This document shows positions 1 to 8,842 of a stretch of 64,000 bases of DNA, in pieces (position 1 is the stretch's first letter; each line of letters starts with the position of its first letter). Source of the stretch: JABCPE02 sp963530295 (GTDB lineage: Bacteria > Bacteroidota > Bacteroidia > Flavobacteriales > Weeksellaceae). The stretch is from positions 34,358 to 98,357 of the forward strand of contig CAUSCF010000005.1 of the NCBI GenBank assembly GCA_963530295.1, in the 5' to 3' direction. The notes under the pieces are model-generated. The model searched no databases and was not told where the DNA came from. It saw only the letters and a list, made by a program, of their open reading frames with translations. The position numbers and the translations under genes were made by a program.

Positions 1-4
1 ACAG

Positions 5-12
5 TATCTTTG
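5..12 (+). promoter_or_regulatory. possible -7 promoter box of the left immunity cluster
   Basis: The octamer TATCTTTG matches the Bacteroidota -7 consensus TAnnTTTG and lies about 56 bases before the first recognisable codons of the PoNi-like gene. The -33 region is outside the window, so the call rests on the octamer and position only. Confidence 0.35.
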
Positions 13-70
13 TTTCTTATATTTTTAATTGAAAAAAGTTGAATATAATTGATATACAATAATTTAGATT

Positions 71-837
71 ATAAGAGATATAAATTTCAATAAAACATAT
101 TTTGAAAACTACATCAGCAAAGAGAAAAATGATAGAATTGAAAGAATATTGAAATTAAAGAAGAAAGAATTGTATTTGTTAAATCTTTTATGGCAAGAGA
201 TATTTTATATTCTCTTATTGCTAAATATTCCGCGAGTTACCCTATAGAGGAGTTGTATACAGATTATTATGATGCTTTAGAATATATGCACCAGAGCTGG
301 ATGGTATTGGACAATCGTGCTTATTTAAAAGATACTAAATACAATCATTATTTTGGTTCAGACTATGATTTGATGCTTTGGATGCTTTCGCTGGGATATT
401 TATTAGATGTTGAAAAACAGAAATATATGTTGCTTTTAGAAATATTAGACCGATTTTCTGTAAAAGACCTGCTCTATGAAACCATTATTAAAGCCAAAAT
501 ATCCGAACGACCACCTATAACAGAGGAAAGTTATAAAATGATAATGGATATGCCATGGGTGTATGAGTCTCTTCGCCACGCTATCAAAGAAACAGATGAT
601 GAATATGGAAAAGAACGCTCTTCTGCTCTGATTGAACAATTCTTAAATAAAGAATTTTATCAAAGGCACAAAGGTTTTAGTTTTTATGACCATCATAAGA
701 GTGATAATAACATATACTACGGCTATTGGAGTTTTGAAAGTGCGGCTATTGCTGATATTTTATCCGTTGATATCTCACCTTTTGAAAACAATAAATACTT
801 CCCTAAAGATGCGTATCTTTACAAAAAAGTAGAGTAG
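71..837 (+). pseudogene. PoNi-type (DUF1910/DUF1911) immunity protein, frameshifted near its N-terminus
   Basis: The open frame from the ATG at 190 encodes 215 aa ending in a region typical of PoNe-toxin immunity proteins (YYGYWSFESAAIADIL and a final FPKDAYLY stretch, as in DUF1911). The expected N-terminal helical region is in the preceding frame: codons from about 71 to 198 read FNKTYFENYISKEKN, then a lysine-rich helix ending LLNLLWQ. Adding a single A near 193-197 (caag to caaag) would join the frames as ...LLWQRDILYSLIAKYS. So this is probably a full-length gene with a one-base deletion, or a sequencing error in an A run. The restored frame has no ATG at its 5' end (it opens after a stop at 65-67), so the start is also doubtful. 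PoNi proteins neutralise PoNe DNase toxins delivered by type VI or VII secretion systems; no toxin or secretion gene is nearby, so it is an orphan. Confidence 0.6.
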
Positions 838-899
838 GAGGAGAGAGAAGTTTATATTAGTATTGTGAGTCATATTGTTGATTTTTAAATGCAAACAAA

Positions 900-1570
900 A
901 TGAAATATTATAAAATAAAAAGAAAAACACGATTTCCAGAATTAGGAAGAATAGCAAGTGGCGCTGAAGGTAAAAATGTGCCTGAAAAAGAGTATTTTTA
1001 TAGAATAGGAAAAAGGAAATTATTGAAAATACTCCCATTTTTGATTATTTTGTTTTAAAAAGTTTTGATAAAGAAAAATATTGGGAATGGGCTTTGTTTG
1101 ATATTCATAGTTTCATAGGAGAAGGAAGTCAAATATTTGGCTGGTATATCTCAGATAAATTAAAAACGATTTTAGAAAAATTCAGAATCGCTCCGAAATA
1201 TCATTTCTACGAAACACGGCTCCTCTACAAAGAAGAAAAATTTAAATACTGGATTTTTCAGTTTCCGATAGAGCCTCTGCAAAATATTATTTTTGAGAAA
1301 AGTGATTTCTACTATATAAAGGACGGAAAACAAAATGAAATAGAAATAAAAAATGAATCAGAATTTATGCAAATAAGAAGAGATTTATTTATAGGAGAAG
1401 ATATCGAGTTGGAATGTTCAAAAGTTTGTTTATTAGATAGTTTTGATATTGTTTATCAACAGCCTAATGGAGATATTCTCTGCTCAGAGCGTCTAAAACA
1501 AGCCATAGAAGAAAATGGTATCACGGGTTTTGAGTTTTTTGAGATTGATTATGAAGTGGTTGCGGAATAA
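900..1570 (+). pseudogene. Imm11-like immunity protein, one-base frameshift
   Basis: The ATG at 900 opens a frame reading MKYYKIKRKTRFPELGR that breaks after GKRK near 1018; the rest continues from about 1020 in the next frame to the stop at 1570. The intact relative at 51013-51672 has GKREIIENTPIFDYF at the break. This gene would match exactly if agggaa had lost one G to give aggaa at about 1013-1018. The restored product would be about 223 aa, the same as its neighbour at 1586. The C-terminus ITGFEFFEIDYEVVAE is shared by all four copies in this window. The family resembles Imm11 (DUF1629) proteins of polymorphic toxin systems; that assignment is from memory of the family pattern. A GGG homopolymer error cannot be excluded. 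Confidence 0.65.
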
Positions 1571-1585
1571 GAATTTAAAAATATA

Positions 1586-2257
1586 ATGAAATATTATAAA
1601 ATTCAAATAAAAAGTTTTTACGGAGATAGAATAGCAAGCAATGCTAATTTTATAGATAATTCTAAAGAATACATTTTTAAAAAGATATCTTTAGGAGAAA
1701 TTATTCCAGATACGCCGATTTTTGATTATTTCTTTTTAGAAAGTTTTGATGAAAAACAATATTGGGAATGGGCTTTATTTGATGTCCACAATTTTATAGG
1801 AGTAGGAAGTATAATGTGTGGTTGGTATATCTCAGATAAATTAAAATCGGTTTTAGAAAATTTCAGAATCGCTCCGAAATATCATTTCTACGAAACACGA
1901 CTCCTCTACAAAAAAGAAAAATTCAAATACTGGATTTTTCAGTTTATAGCAAGTTACCGAAGGTTAAACAAAATGCAATTTGTTAATTTTTCTCAAAGTA
2001 TTTTTCATGCAAATAATGAAAATTATGTTTTTAATTCTTATGAAAATTGGTCAGATAAAAACGATGAAATTTATGATGAATGTAAAGAAAAATTAATTTT
2101 AAAAAAAGTTGTACTAACTGAATCTTTTGATTTTTTTCCTTTAATACCCATTAGTTCAGACATTATCGTTTCTGAAAACTTAAAACAAGCCATAGAAGAA
2201 AACGGCATCACAGGTTTTGAGTTTTTTGATATTGATTATGAAGTGGTTGCAGAGTAA
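1586..2257 (+). CDS. Imm11-like immunity protein
   Basis: Intact 223-aa paralogue of the frameshifted gene just upstream (gap 15 bases) and of two genes at 50.3-51.7 kb on the other strand. Shared landmarks are MKYYKI at the start, KQYWEWALFDVHNFIG in the middle, a block RIAPKYHFYETRLLYK and the ending GITGFEFFDIDYEVVAE. Variable segments between these blocks (residues about 115-195) differ between copies, as expected for immunity proteins matched to different toxins. No signal peptide or membrane segment, so cytoplasmic. The toxin partner is not in the window. Assignment to Imm11/DUF1629 is moderate; membership of one paralogous family of four is certain from the sequences. Confidence 0.65.
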   Translation: MKYYKIQIKSFYGDRIASNANFIDNSKEYIFKKISLGEIIPDTPIFDYFFLESFDEKQYWEWALFDVHNFIGVGSIMCGWYISDKLKSVLENFRIAPKYHFYETRLLYKKEKFKYWIFQFIASYRRLNKMQFVNFSQSIFHANNENYVFNSYENWSDKNDEIYDECKEKLILKKVVLTESFDFFPLIPISSDIIVSENLKQAIEENGITGFEFFDIDYEVVAE

Positions 2258-2325
2258 AATATAGAATATTGTAGTCTGTGACTTAAATTAAAATCATTTC
2301 TTCCTATAATTTATATTATGTTAAA

Positions 2326-2358
2326 TTGCAAATTAAAAGAATAAAATCCTTAACTTTG
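2326..2358 (+). promoter_or_regulatory. promoter of the copper ATPase gene
   Basis: A -7 box TAACTTTG at 2351-2358 with a TTG at 2326-2328, 22 bases upstream, fits the Bacteroidota pattern TTG-N(19-23)-TAnnTTTG. The ATG follows 35 bases later. No clear metal-responsive operator was recognised. Confidence 0.55.
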
Positions 2359-2393
2359 TATTCTCTTTTTTTAACTTTATAAAATTTAATGAT

Positions 2394-4901
2394 ATGCACG
2401 AAAAACAATTTGATATATTAGGAATGAGCTGTGGCAGCTGTCAAAAGAAAATTTCCGACAAGCTGAATTCCCTTCCAGATATCTCTGCTGTGGTAGATTT
2501 AAAAACCAACAGCGTTAAAATTTCTTCCAAAAACGAAATCAATCTCCAGCAGCTGAATGATGCCGTTGGTTCCATTGGTCATTATTTCCTAAAAGACCCT
2601 GATAATCATGATTATACATTCATTAAACCAGAAGACAAAATCTCGCCCAGCAGTGTGTATTTCTGTCCAATGGAATGCGAAGGAGAAAAACTCTACTTCA
2701 AACAAGGTAAATGCCCTGTTTGTGGGATGTTTTTAGCACCTATCGAAGAGCGTGAGGAAATCAGAGAAAAAGCAAAAAACACTGAAAATCAAAAGGTTAA
2801 TTTAGGTAAAATCGGTGAATTTTATTGCCCGATGTTTTGCGAAGGCGACAAAACCTACCCCAAAAATACAGGCTGCCCAGTCTGTGGAATGGATTTAGTC
2901 CAAATCGTGGCCGAGGGACAGGAAGACAACTCCGCCTATCTAGATTTACGAAAGAAATTCTATATCGCTCTCGCCTTTACCATTCCTGTATTTATCTTAG
3001 CCATGGGCGGAATGATGGGACTTCCCATAGATAAAATCCCACACCACACGCAGCTGTATTTGCAGGCGGCTTTCACTATTCCTGTGGTCTATGCTGGATT
3101 TATGTTTTTTCAGAGGGCTTATGTTTCCTTTAAAACTTGGAATCTTAACATGTTCAGTCTCATTGGTTTAGGTGTAGGCGCGGCTTTGGTTTTGAGCTGT
3201 ATTACTTTATTTTTCCCTAATATTTTCCCTAATGATGCTCATCCGCATATCTATTTTGAAAGCGTGTGTATAATTATCACTTTGGTGTTATTGGGACAAT
3301 TATTAGAAGCTAAAGCCCATCAAAAAACAGGAAACGCCATCCGTAAACTTATGAACCTCTCCCCTTCTGAGGCTCATTTGTGGGAAAACGGCGAGGAAAA
3401 AACCGTTAAAATCGATGAAATAAAAACTGGTAACATCCTGAGAGTCAAACCTGGAGAAAAAATTCCCGTGGATGGAGTCATCATAGAGGGATATTCTACC
3501 ATAGACGAAAGTATGATTACAGGCGAACCTATTCCTGTGGAAAAAAGCATTGATAATCAGGTAATTTCAGGGACTATCAATGGAAATGGAACTTTCCTGA
3601 TGAAATCCCAGCGTGTAGGAAGCGAAACCCTTTTGGCTCAAATCATTAAAATGGTAAATGATGCCAGCAGAAGCAAAGCACCGATACAAAAACTAACCGA
3701 CAAAGTCTCCAAAGTATTTGTCCCTGTGGTGATTTTCATCTCCGTTCTTACCTTTGTTTTATGGTGGATTTTTGGCGCCGAACCGAAGTTTTTCAATGCC
3801 TTTGTAAATGCTCTGGCCGTGCTGATCATCGCTTGTCCGTGCGCTTTGGGACTTGCTACGCCTATGTCTGTGGTGGTGGGCATCGGTAAAGGTGCTCAAA
3901 ATGGTATTTTGATTAAAAGTGCTGAAGCTCTGGAACAAATGGAAAAAATAAATGTCCTGATAACGGATAAAACAGGAACGCTCACAGAAGGCAAACCATC
4001 ATTAGAATATGTTTTCCCAGCGAAAAATTATACAGAAAACCAAATTATCAATATTTCTGCATCATTAAACAAAAACAGCGAACATCCCCTATCCAAAGCT
4101 ATTTTGTCTAAATCTGATGCCTCGCAGATAGAGGCTGTTTCAGACTTCCAAAACTTGGTTGGAAAAGGAATTGAAGGGATAATTGGCGGTAAAAAATATT
4201 TCTTGGGAAATGAAAAATATATCACAGAAAATGCTGTCCATGTAGCAGATGAAATCAAAGAAAAAATCTTAAGTCTTAGCGATAAGGCCTTTACTATATC
4301 GTATCTTGTTGAAAATAATGATGTTATAGGATTTTTATGCTTTACCGACAAACTAAAACCAACAGCGAAGAAAGCCGTAGAATTTTTGCAGAGCAAAAAC
4401 ATAGAAGTCATCATGCTTACAGGAGATAACGAGGCTACGGCTCGTGCTGTAGCAAATGAATTAGGAATAAAAAATTATCAAGCCAACTGCCTTCCAGAAG
4501 ATAAAATCAACAAAATCAAAGATTTACAAAAACAAGGAAAAATAGTAGCAATGACCGGCGACGGTATCAATGATGCCCCTGCCCTTGCACAGGCTGATAT
4601 AGGAATAGCGATGGGAACAGGGACAGATGTAGCCATAGACAGCGCAGAAATCTCCCTGCTGAAGGGCGATATCTATGGAATAGTAAAAGCCAAAATCCTT
4701 TCCGAAAAGATGATGAGAAACATCAAAGAAAATCTGTTCTTTGCGTTTATTTATAACACGCTGGGAATACCCGTGGCTGCTGGGTTGCTCTATCCTATTT
4801 TTGGGATTCTGCTCTCTCCTATGCTTGCAGCAGCAGCGATGAGTCTCAGCTCTGTTTCGGTGATAGCCAATTCACTAAGGCTAAATTCTATTAAACTATA
4901 A
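2394..4901 (+). CDS. copA: copper-translocating P1B-type ATPase
   Basis: An 835-aa heavy-metal ATPase that exports Cu(I) from the cytoplasm. From the N-terminus: an HMA domain with GMSCGSC (residues about 10-16); two heavy-metal-binding modules of the CPMxCEG...CPVCGM type (about 89-115 and 144-168); then the membrane core with the metal-transport motif CPC in IIACPCALGLATP (about 479). The phosphorylation motif DKTGT is near 525, the nucleotide-domain MLTGD near 680, and GDGINDAP near 721. The TGEP actuator motif is at about 381-384. All catalytic elements are present. It has its own promoter and is followed by a terminator, so it seems monocistronic; no copper regulator or chaperone gene lies beside it. 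Confidence 0.93.
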   Translation: MHEKQFDILGMSCGSCQKKISDKLNSLPDISAVVDLKTNSVKISSKNEINLQQLNDAVGSIGHYFLKDPDNHDYTFIKPEDKISPSSVYFCPMECEGEKLYFKQGKCPVCGMFLAPIEEREEIREKAKNTENQKVNLGKIGEFYCPMFCEGDKTYPKNTGCPVCGMDLVQIVAEGQEDNSAYLDLRKKFYIALAFTIPVFILAMGGMMGLPIDKIPHHTQLYLQAAFTIPVVYAGFMFFQRAYVSFKTWNLNMFSLIGLGVGAALVLSCITLFFPNIFPNDAHPHIYFESVCIIITLVLLGQLLEAKAHQKTGNAIRKLMNLSPSEAHLWENGEEKTVKIDEIKTGNILRVKPGEKIPVDGVIIEGYSTIDESMITGEPIPVEKSIDNQVISGTINGNGTFLMKSQRVGSETLLAQIIKMVNDASRSKAPIQKLTDKVSKVFVPVVIFISVLTFVLWWIFGAEPKFFNAFVNALAVLIIACPCALGLATPMSVVVGIGKGAQNGILIKSAEALEQMEKINVLITDKTGTLTEGKPSLEYVFPAKNYTENQIINISASLNKNSEHPLSKAILSKSDASQIEAVSDFQNLVGKGIEGIIGGKKYFLGNEKYITENAVHVADEIKEKILSLSDKAFTISYLVENNDVIGFLCFTDKLKPTAKKAVEFLQSKNIEVIMLTGDNEATARAVANELGIKNYQANCLPEDKINKIKDLQKQGKIVAMTGDGINDAPALAQADIGIAMGTGTDVAIDSAEISLLKGDIYGIVKAKILSEKMMRNIKENLFFAFIYNTLGIPVAAGLLYPIFGILLSPMLAAAAMSLSSVSVIANSLRLNSIKL

Positions 4902-4903
4902 AA

Positions 4904-4933
4904 AAAACTCCCAATTTTAGGGAGTTTTTTTAT
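4904..4933 (+). terminator. intrinsic terminator after copA
   Basis: Hairpin with arms AACTCCC and GGGAGTT separated by about six bases and followed by a T run. It also has an A run upstream, so it could serve the opposite-strand genes ending at 4934. Confidence 0.8.
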
Positions 4934-5095
4934 TTATTTTAACTTATTATAAGGGAAATTTATCAGCAAAATTAAATGGAAAAATATAGCCGTAAAGCCC
5001 CACACAGGCTGATTTTGGAAACATAATCTATCTATGTAAATAAGAACTCCATTTCCTACGATGAATAGTAAGATGTAAAGTATTTTGTGTTTCAT
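4934..5095 (-). CDS. small 53-aa membrane protein
   Basis: A short ORF starting MKHKILYILLFIVGNGVLIY and ending NFPYNKLK. It has two hydrophobic stretches (about residues 4-20 and 31-47), so probably two membrane spans. Its ATG overlaps the stop of the upstream SPFH-protein gene (TAATG arrangement), which suggests translational coupling. It ends against the bidirectional terminator at 4904-4933. Function unknown. Confidence 0.6.
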   Translation of the reverse strand: MKHKILYILLFIVGNGVLIYIDRLCFQNQPVWGFTAIFFHLILLINFPYNKLK

Positions 5096-5907
5096 TATTG
5101 TAGTATTACAGGTGTTTTACCGTCGGTTATGATTACTTTATTATTGGTATTTCTTATGGCTTCTATCCATTTTTCTTGTAAAATCTTGTTGTCAAGTCCT
5201 TCGGCTCTTACGCGGTTGGCTTCGGCATCGATTTTGGCTTTTTCAAGGTTCATTTTAGAAACTTGGAGCTCATTTTTTACTTGCTCTGCTTGTTGTATTG
5301 CATTGTTTCTCAACTCGATAGCCTTTGCCATAGAAGCGGGAGGTTTAAGCCCAGAAGTCAAATTATTTAACTGAAAAAATTTATTTTCAAAATCTTTTTT
5401 AAGCCTAGTTTCTACTTGTCTTTCAAATGTATTGAGGTTATTCATCAGACTGTCCGTAGTATAATTTCTGGCTTCTTCTCGGTAGGCATTGGTAACCAGT
5501 TTATTCAAGATAGAGTTTTCTACATTATCCATCATTACCTCTGGCTGGTTTATCCCTAAATGCTTGTAATTGAACACTATATCCACTCCTTTGCCTCTAA
5601 TAGGCTGATACTGATAGGAAGGATCTACTGTGAAGACGCCTGCATCTTTCGCAGAAACCTGCACTGCTTGCGGGTCTCCACTGGTCTCAAACATTGGTAC
5701 TTGGTAGAGTTCTACTCCTGGGAAGAATGTCCATTGTCGCCCAGAAACGGTTGAAAAATCTTCTTTTCCGTTTCTTCCATAATTTTCCATCAGGACACCT
5801 TCATAGTTCGGCTCTACACGGGAACAGCCGTTCATCATCAAAAATACAGCTGCCACAGCTGAACACCCTACGATAATGCCAATAAATGCATTTTTTTTGT
5901 TTTGCAT
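5095..5907 (-). CDS. SPFH/band-7 (prohibitin-like) lipoprotein or membrane-anchored protein
   Basis: A 270-aa protein with a hydrophobic N-terminus and a cysteine at residue 28 (MMNGCSR) that could be a lipobox; alternatively the N-terminus is a single membrane anchor. The body fits the SPFH fold: VEPNYEGVLMENYG, then VSAKDAGVFTVDPSYQYQP, followed by a long charged helical region (about 165-240) rich in A, E and K that is typical of flotillin/prohibitin oligomerisation. Members scaffold membrane microdomains or protect membrane proteins. Upstream lies TATATTTG (5927-5934, read on the minus strand), 19 bases before the ATG. Confidence 0.8.
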   Translation of the reverse strand: MQNKKNAFIGIIVGCSAVAAVFLMMNGCSRVEPNYEGVLMENYGRNGKEDFSTVSGRQWTFFPGVELYQVPMFETSGDPQAVQVSAKDAGVFTVDPSYQYQPIRGKGVDIVFNYKHLGINQPEVMMDNVENSILNKLVTNAYREEARNYTTDSLMNNLNTFERQVETRLKKDFENKFFQLNNLTSGLKPPASMAKAIELRNNAIQQAEQVKNELQVSKMNLEKAKIDAEANRVRAEGLDNKILQEKWIEAIRNTNNKVIITDGKTPVILQ

Positions 5908-5926
5908 AGTCTAAATATGTTTAGCA

Positions 5927-5934
5927 CAAATATA
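5927..5934 (-). promoter_or_regulatory. -7 promoter box of the SPFH gene
   Basis: On the minus strand the octamer TATATTTG fits TAnnTTTG and lies 19 bases before the start codon. No clear -33 TTG was found at the usual distance. Confidence 0.4.
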
Positions 5935-5937
5935 ATA

Positions 5938-5966
5938 AAAATCCCCCAAATTTGGAGGATTTTATT
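5938..5966 (-). terminator. terminator after typA
   Basis: Hairpin AAATCC(C)CC...GGAGGATTTT immediately after the typA stop, with T/A runs on both sides. Confidence 0.7.
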
Positions 5967-5967
5967 G

Positions 5968-7776
5968 TTATTCTGTTTTAGCGCTTCTTTCTGCTCTTTT
6001 TCTGTCTTCTTCAGATAAAAGTTTTTTACGCATTCTGATGAAATTAGGAGTCACCTCTATACATTCATCGTGCTGGATATATTCCATGCATTCTTCCAAT
6101 GAAAATAGAATTTTAGGCGCGATGCTTCCGTCTTTATCTTTACCTGCTGCACGCATATTGTTCAGCTGTTTTCCTTCCACGATATTTACTACTAAATCCC
6201 CAGGTTTGTTCTGTTCTCCCACAATCATACCTGCATATACTTCTTCCCCTGGGTCTACGAAGAACTTACCTCTATCTTGCAGTTTTTCAATGGAATACGC
6301 TGTAGTTTGACCTTGGTTTTTAGAGATTAAAACTCCATTGTTTCTACCAGCTATTGCACCTTTGAAAGGCTTATAATCCACAAATCTATGTGCCATAATA
6401 GCCTCACCAGCCGTTGCAGTAAGCATTTGGGAACGAAGCCCTATAAGCCCTCTGGATGGAATTTCAAACTCTAAATGCTGCATTTCACCTTTAGTTTCCA
6501 TAATGTGCAAATCTCCTTTTCTTTGAGTTGCTAGGTCGATAACCTTAGAGGCAAATTCCTCTGGAACATCCACCACCAAAGATTCATACGGCTCACATTT
6601 CTCTCCATCAATATCTTTTAGGATAACCTGCGGCTGCCCGATGGTCATTTCATATCCCTCTCTTCTCATCGTTTCAATCAAAACTGAAAGGTGAAGAATC
6701 CCACGACCGAACACCAAGAAAGTATTCGCATCATCAGTCCCCTGAACACGAAGCGCCAAGTTTTTTTCTAATTCTTTTTCTAATCTCTCTTTCAAGTGGT
6801 TAGAAGTCACATATTTACCATCTTTTCCGAAGAAAGGCGAGTTATTGATAGAGAATGTCATATTCAAAGTAGGCTCATCAATAGCGATTCTCGGCAGCGG
6901 CTCTGGATTCTCCAAATCTACGAAAGTATCTCCAATCTGGAACGCATCAAAACCTACAATCGCACAGATATCACCTGCAAAAACTTCCTCTACTTTTTTC
7001 TTTCCTAACCCCTCGAATACATATAGTTCCTTTACTTTTCCTTTTACTATTTTGTCGCCTTCTTGTGAAAGTCCTATCCACTGCCCTTCTTTTACAGAAC
7101 CTCTGGTAACTTTACCAATGGCAATTCTTCCCAAGAAAGATGAATAGTCCAGCGATGTTATCTGCATTTGTAGTGCTCCTTCTTCTACTTTTGGTGCTGG
7201 AACATGTTTTAAAATCCCATCTAATAAAGGCAAAATACTATCAGCAGGAGTCAAACTTGTATTAAACCAGCCTTGTTTAGATGAACCATAGTATGTAGGG
7301 AAATCCAGCTGTTCTTCCGTAGCATTTAGGTTGAAAAACAGGTCAAATACTTTGTCATGAACTTCATCTGGACGGCAGTTATCTTTATCTACTTTATTGA
7401 TAACTACTATTGGTTTCAGCCCTAATTCTAAGGCTTTTTGAAGCACAAATCTTGTCTGTGGCATTGGCCCCTCGAATGCATCTACCAAGAGAACAACCCC
7501 GTCAGCCATTTTCAAAACTCTTTCCACTTCTCCCCCAAAATCGGCGTGCCCTGGGGTATCTATCACATTGATTTTCGTGTCTTTATAAGTTACAGAGATA
7601 TTTTTAGATAAAATGGTAATCCCTCTTTCTCTTTCCAGGTCATTATTATCCATAATCAAATCACCTGATTCATCACTTTTTCTAAAAATATTGGTAGCAT
7701 GAATGATTTTATCCACCAAAGTAGTTTTCCCATGGTCTACATGGGCAATAATTGCGATATTTCTAATGTTTTGCAT
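5968..7776 (-). CDS. typA: translational GTPase TypA/BipA
   Basis: A 602-aa ribosome-associated GTPase of the elongation-factor family, of standard length. G1 AHVDHGKTTL at residues 11-20, G3 DTPGHADF at 73-80, G4 NKVD at 127-130. The EF-G-like domain V and the TypA-specific C-terminal domain (GLIGLRSQMLTATAGEAIMA) follow. TypA helps ribosome assembly and growth under stress. It is flanked by a terminator and has a TACTTTTG box (7795-7802 on the minus strand) 18 bases before the ATG. Confidence 0.97.
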   Translation of the reverse strand: MQNIRNIAIIAHVDHGKTTLVDKIIHATNIFRKSDESGDLIMDNNDLERERGITILSKNISVTYKDTKINVIDTPGHADFGGEVERVLKMADGVVLLVDAFEGPMPQTRFVLQKALELGLKPIVVINKVDKDNCRPDEVHDKVFDLFFNLNATEEQLDFPTYYGSSKQGWFNTSLTPADSILPLLDGILKHVPAPKVEEGALQMQITSLDYSSFLGRIAIGKVTRGSVKEGQWIGLSQEGDKIVKGKVKELYVFEGLGKKKVEEVFAGDICAIVGFDAFQIGDTFVDLENPEPLPRIAIDEPTLNMTFSINNSPFFGKDGKYVTSNHLKERLEKELEKNLALRVQGTDDANTFLVFGRGILHLSVLIETMRREGYEMTIGQPQVILKDIDGEKCEPYESLVVDVPEEFASKVIDLATQRKGDLHIMETKGEMQHLEFEIPSRGLIGLRSQMLTATAGEAIMAHRFVDYKPFKGAIAGRNNGVLISKNQGQTTAYSIEKLQDRGKFFVDPGEEVYAGMIVGEQNKPGDLVVNIVEGKQLNNMRAAGKDKDGSIAPKILFSLEECMEYIQHDECIEVTPNFIRMRKKLLSEEDRKRAERSAKTE

Positions 7777-7794
7777 ATATATATTTTACGGGGG

Positions 7795-7802
7795 CAAAAG
7801 TA
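7795..7802 (-). promoter_or_regulatory. -7 promoter box of typA
   Basis: TACTTTTG on the minus strand matches TAnnTTTG, 18 bases upstream of the typA ATG; no -33 element was recognised. Confidence 0.4.
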
Positions 7803-7882
7803 ATGATTTTTTTTCAAACCATTTTTATGAACTTCGGGCTTCTTAATTTTTATTATAAAAAAGGAATTATTTCATTGATTTT

Positions 7883-7916
7883 TTTGTATTTTCATAATAT
7901 TTTTTTTATACATTTG
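7883..7916 (+). promoter_or_regulatory. promoter of the DUF2085 gene
   Basis: TTTG at 7883-7886 and TACATTTG at 7909-7916, 22 bases apart, fit the flavobacterial promoter pattern. The ATG is 10 bases after the -7 box, so the 5' leader must be very short. Confidence 0.5.
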
Positions 7917-7926
7917 CGAAATAATT

Positions 7927-8277
7927 ATGAAAGAGAAAGAAAGAGTAAAACTTCATTTTAGCTTCTGCCATAGAAAACCTGAAAGGTCTTTCTTTTGGAG
8001 AGGAAAACAGTTTCCTGTATGTGCAAGATGTACAGGAATACATTTGGGGTATCTTTCTTTTCCATTCTTCTTATTTGGTGTAGTATCTCTCAATTTTTGG
8101 ATGACTATTTTACTGATAGTTCCCACTTACTTAGATGGCTTTATTCAGGCTTATTATAATAAGGAAAGCACCAATATGAGAAGACTAATTACAGGACTAA
8201 TGGCAGGTATAGGAACCATGTCTTTGGTCTCTATTACTGGAATATATATAGCTGAATTAATTTTAAAATTTGTTTAA
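7927..8277 (+). CDS. DUF2085 family small membrane protein
   Basis: A 116-aa protein with the DUF2085 signature: FSFCHRKPERSF, then FPVCARCTGI, a likely Cys-rich metal-site-like motif (CH...C..C), followed by two or three hydrophobic spans (about 45-72 and 90-114). Function of the family is unknown. The next gene begins two bases after its stop, so they form an operon. Confidence 0.8.
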   Translation: MKEKERVKLHFSFCHRKPERSFFWRGKQFPVCARCTGIHLGYLSFPFFLFGVVSLNFWMTILLIVPTYLDGFIQAYYNKESTNMRRLITGLMAGIGTMSLVSITGIYIAELILKFV

Positions 8278-8279
8278 TT

Positions 8280-8505
8280 ATGAGTGATTTAAATCAAAAT
8301 CCTAATGTAAATCAACCACAAGATCAAGAAGATTTGGAGATGTGGATGAAAGTTCTTTCATTTTGTATTCCTATCGCGGGAGCTGTTATCTATTTTATGA
8401 ACAAAGATAAAGCACCTGTAAAAGCAAAATCTGCATGTACTATGGCTGATAGGTTTTGGTGTAGGACTTGTTTTACAAATCATCCAAAGAGTATTGATGA
8501 ACTAG
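8280..8505 (+). pseudogene. small two-span membrane protein, frameshifted
   Basis: The ATG at 8280 opens a frame reading MWMKVLSFCIPIAGAVIYF, then PVKAKSACTM. After 8444 that frame loses all hydrophobic character and runs on to 8576 through a perfect terminator hairpin, which is not credible for a real gene. From 8446 the next frame reads LIGFGVGLVLQIIQRVLMN and stops at 8505 (TAG), just before the hairpin. The restored product is a 2-TM protein of about 74 aa of a type common in flavobacteria. The shift is net +1 (or -2) around 8444-8446. Either a genuine inactivating mutation or a sequence error. Confidence 0.75.
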
Positions 8506-8519
8506 GAAAAACAATTATT

Positions 8520-8555
8520 AAAATGCATTTGAAAAATTTCAAATGCATTTTTTTG
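8520..8555 (+). terminator. strong intrinsic terminator
   Basis: A 15-bp perfect inverted repeat (arms 8520-8534 and 8537-8551, aaaatgcatttgaaa) followed by T residues. It separates the DUF2085 operon from the tRNA gene and supports an end of the preceding gene at 8505. Confidence 0.85.
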
Positions 8556-8563
8556 TTAAAAAA

Positions 8564-8594
8564 TTTGGAGGTTTAAAAAAAAGCTGTATATTTG
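8564..8594 (+). promoter_or_regulatory. promoter of initiator tRNA
   Basis: TTTG (8564-8567), 19 bases, then TATATTTG (8587-8594): an exact match to the Bacteroides/Flavobacterium consensus TTTG-N19-TAnnTTTG. The tRNA begins 12 bases downstream. Confidence 0.75.
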
Positions 8595-8605
8595 CAAAAC
8601 AATAC

Positions 8606-8678
<73 letters not shown>

Positions 8679-8688
8679 CTAAGTAAAG

Positions 8689-8762
8689 GAGGAATAATAA
8701 ACTTAATTGCGAAATCACTGATTTTTAGAGGTTTTATTAAGGGTTTATTATTCCTCTTTTTT
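8689..8762 (+). terminator. long stem-loop just inside attL
   Basis: Arms gaggaataataaac (8689-8702) and gtttattattcctc (8743-8756), with a further cttaat/attaag pairing inside, followed by T7. It can terminate the tRNA transcript after integration; it is phage DNA, so the phage supplies a replacement for the original tRNA terminator now at 49341-49372. Confidence 0.7.
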
Positions 8763-8842
8763 TGTGTTTTGGTCTCTATGTTGGTCACTCAGTAGATAAA
8801 AGTAGTGCCTGGTTGTGTTTTAACTTTTAAAACATAACTGAA

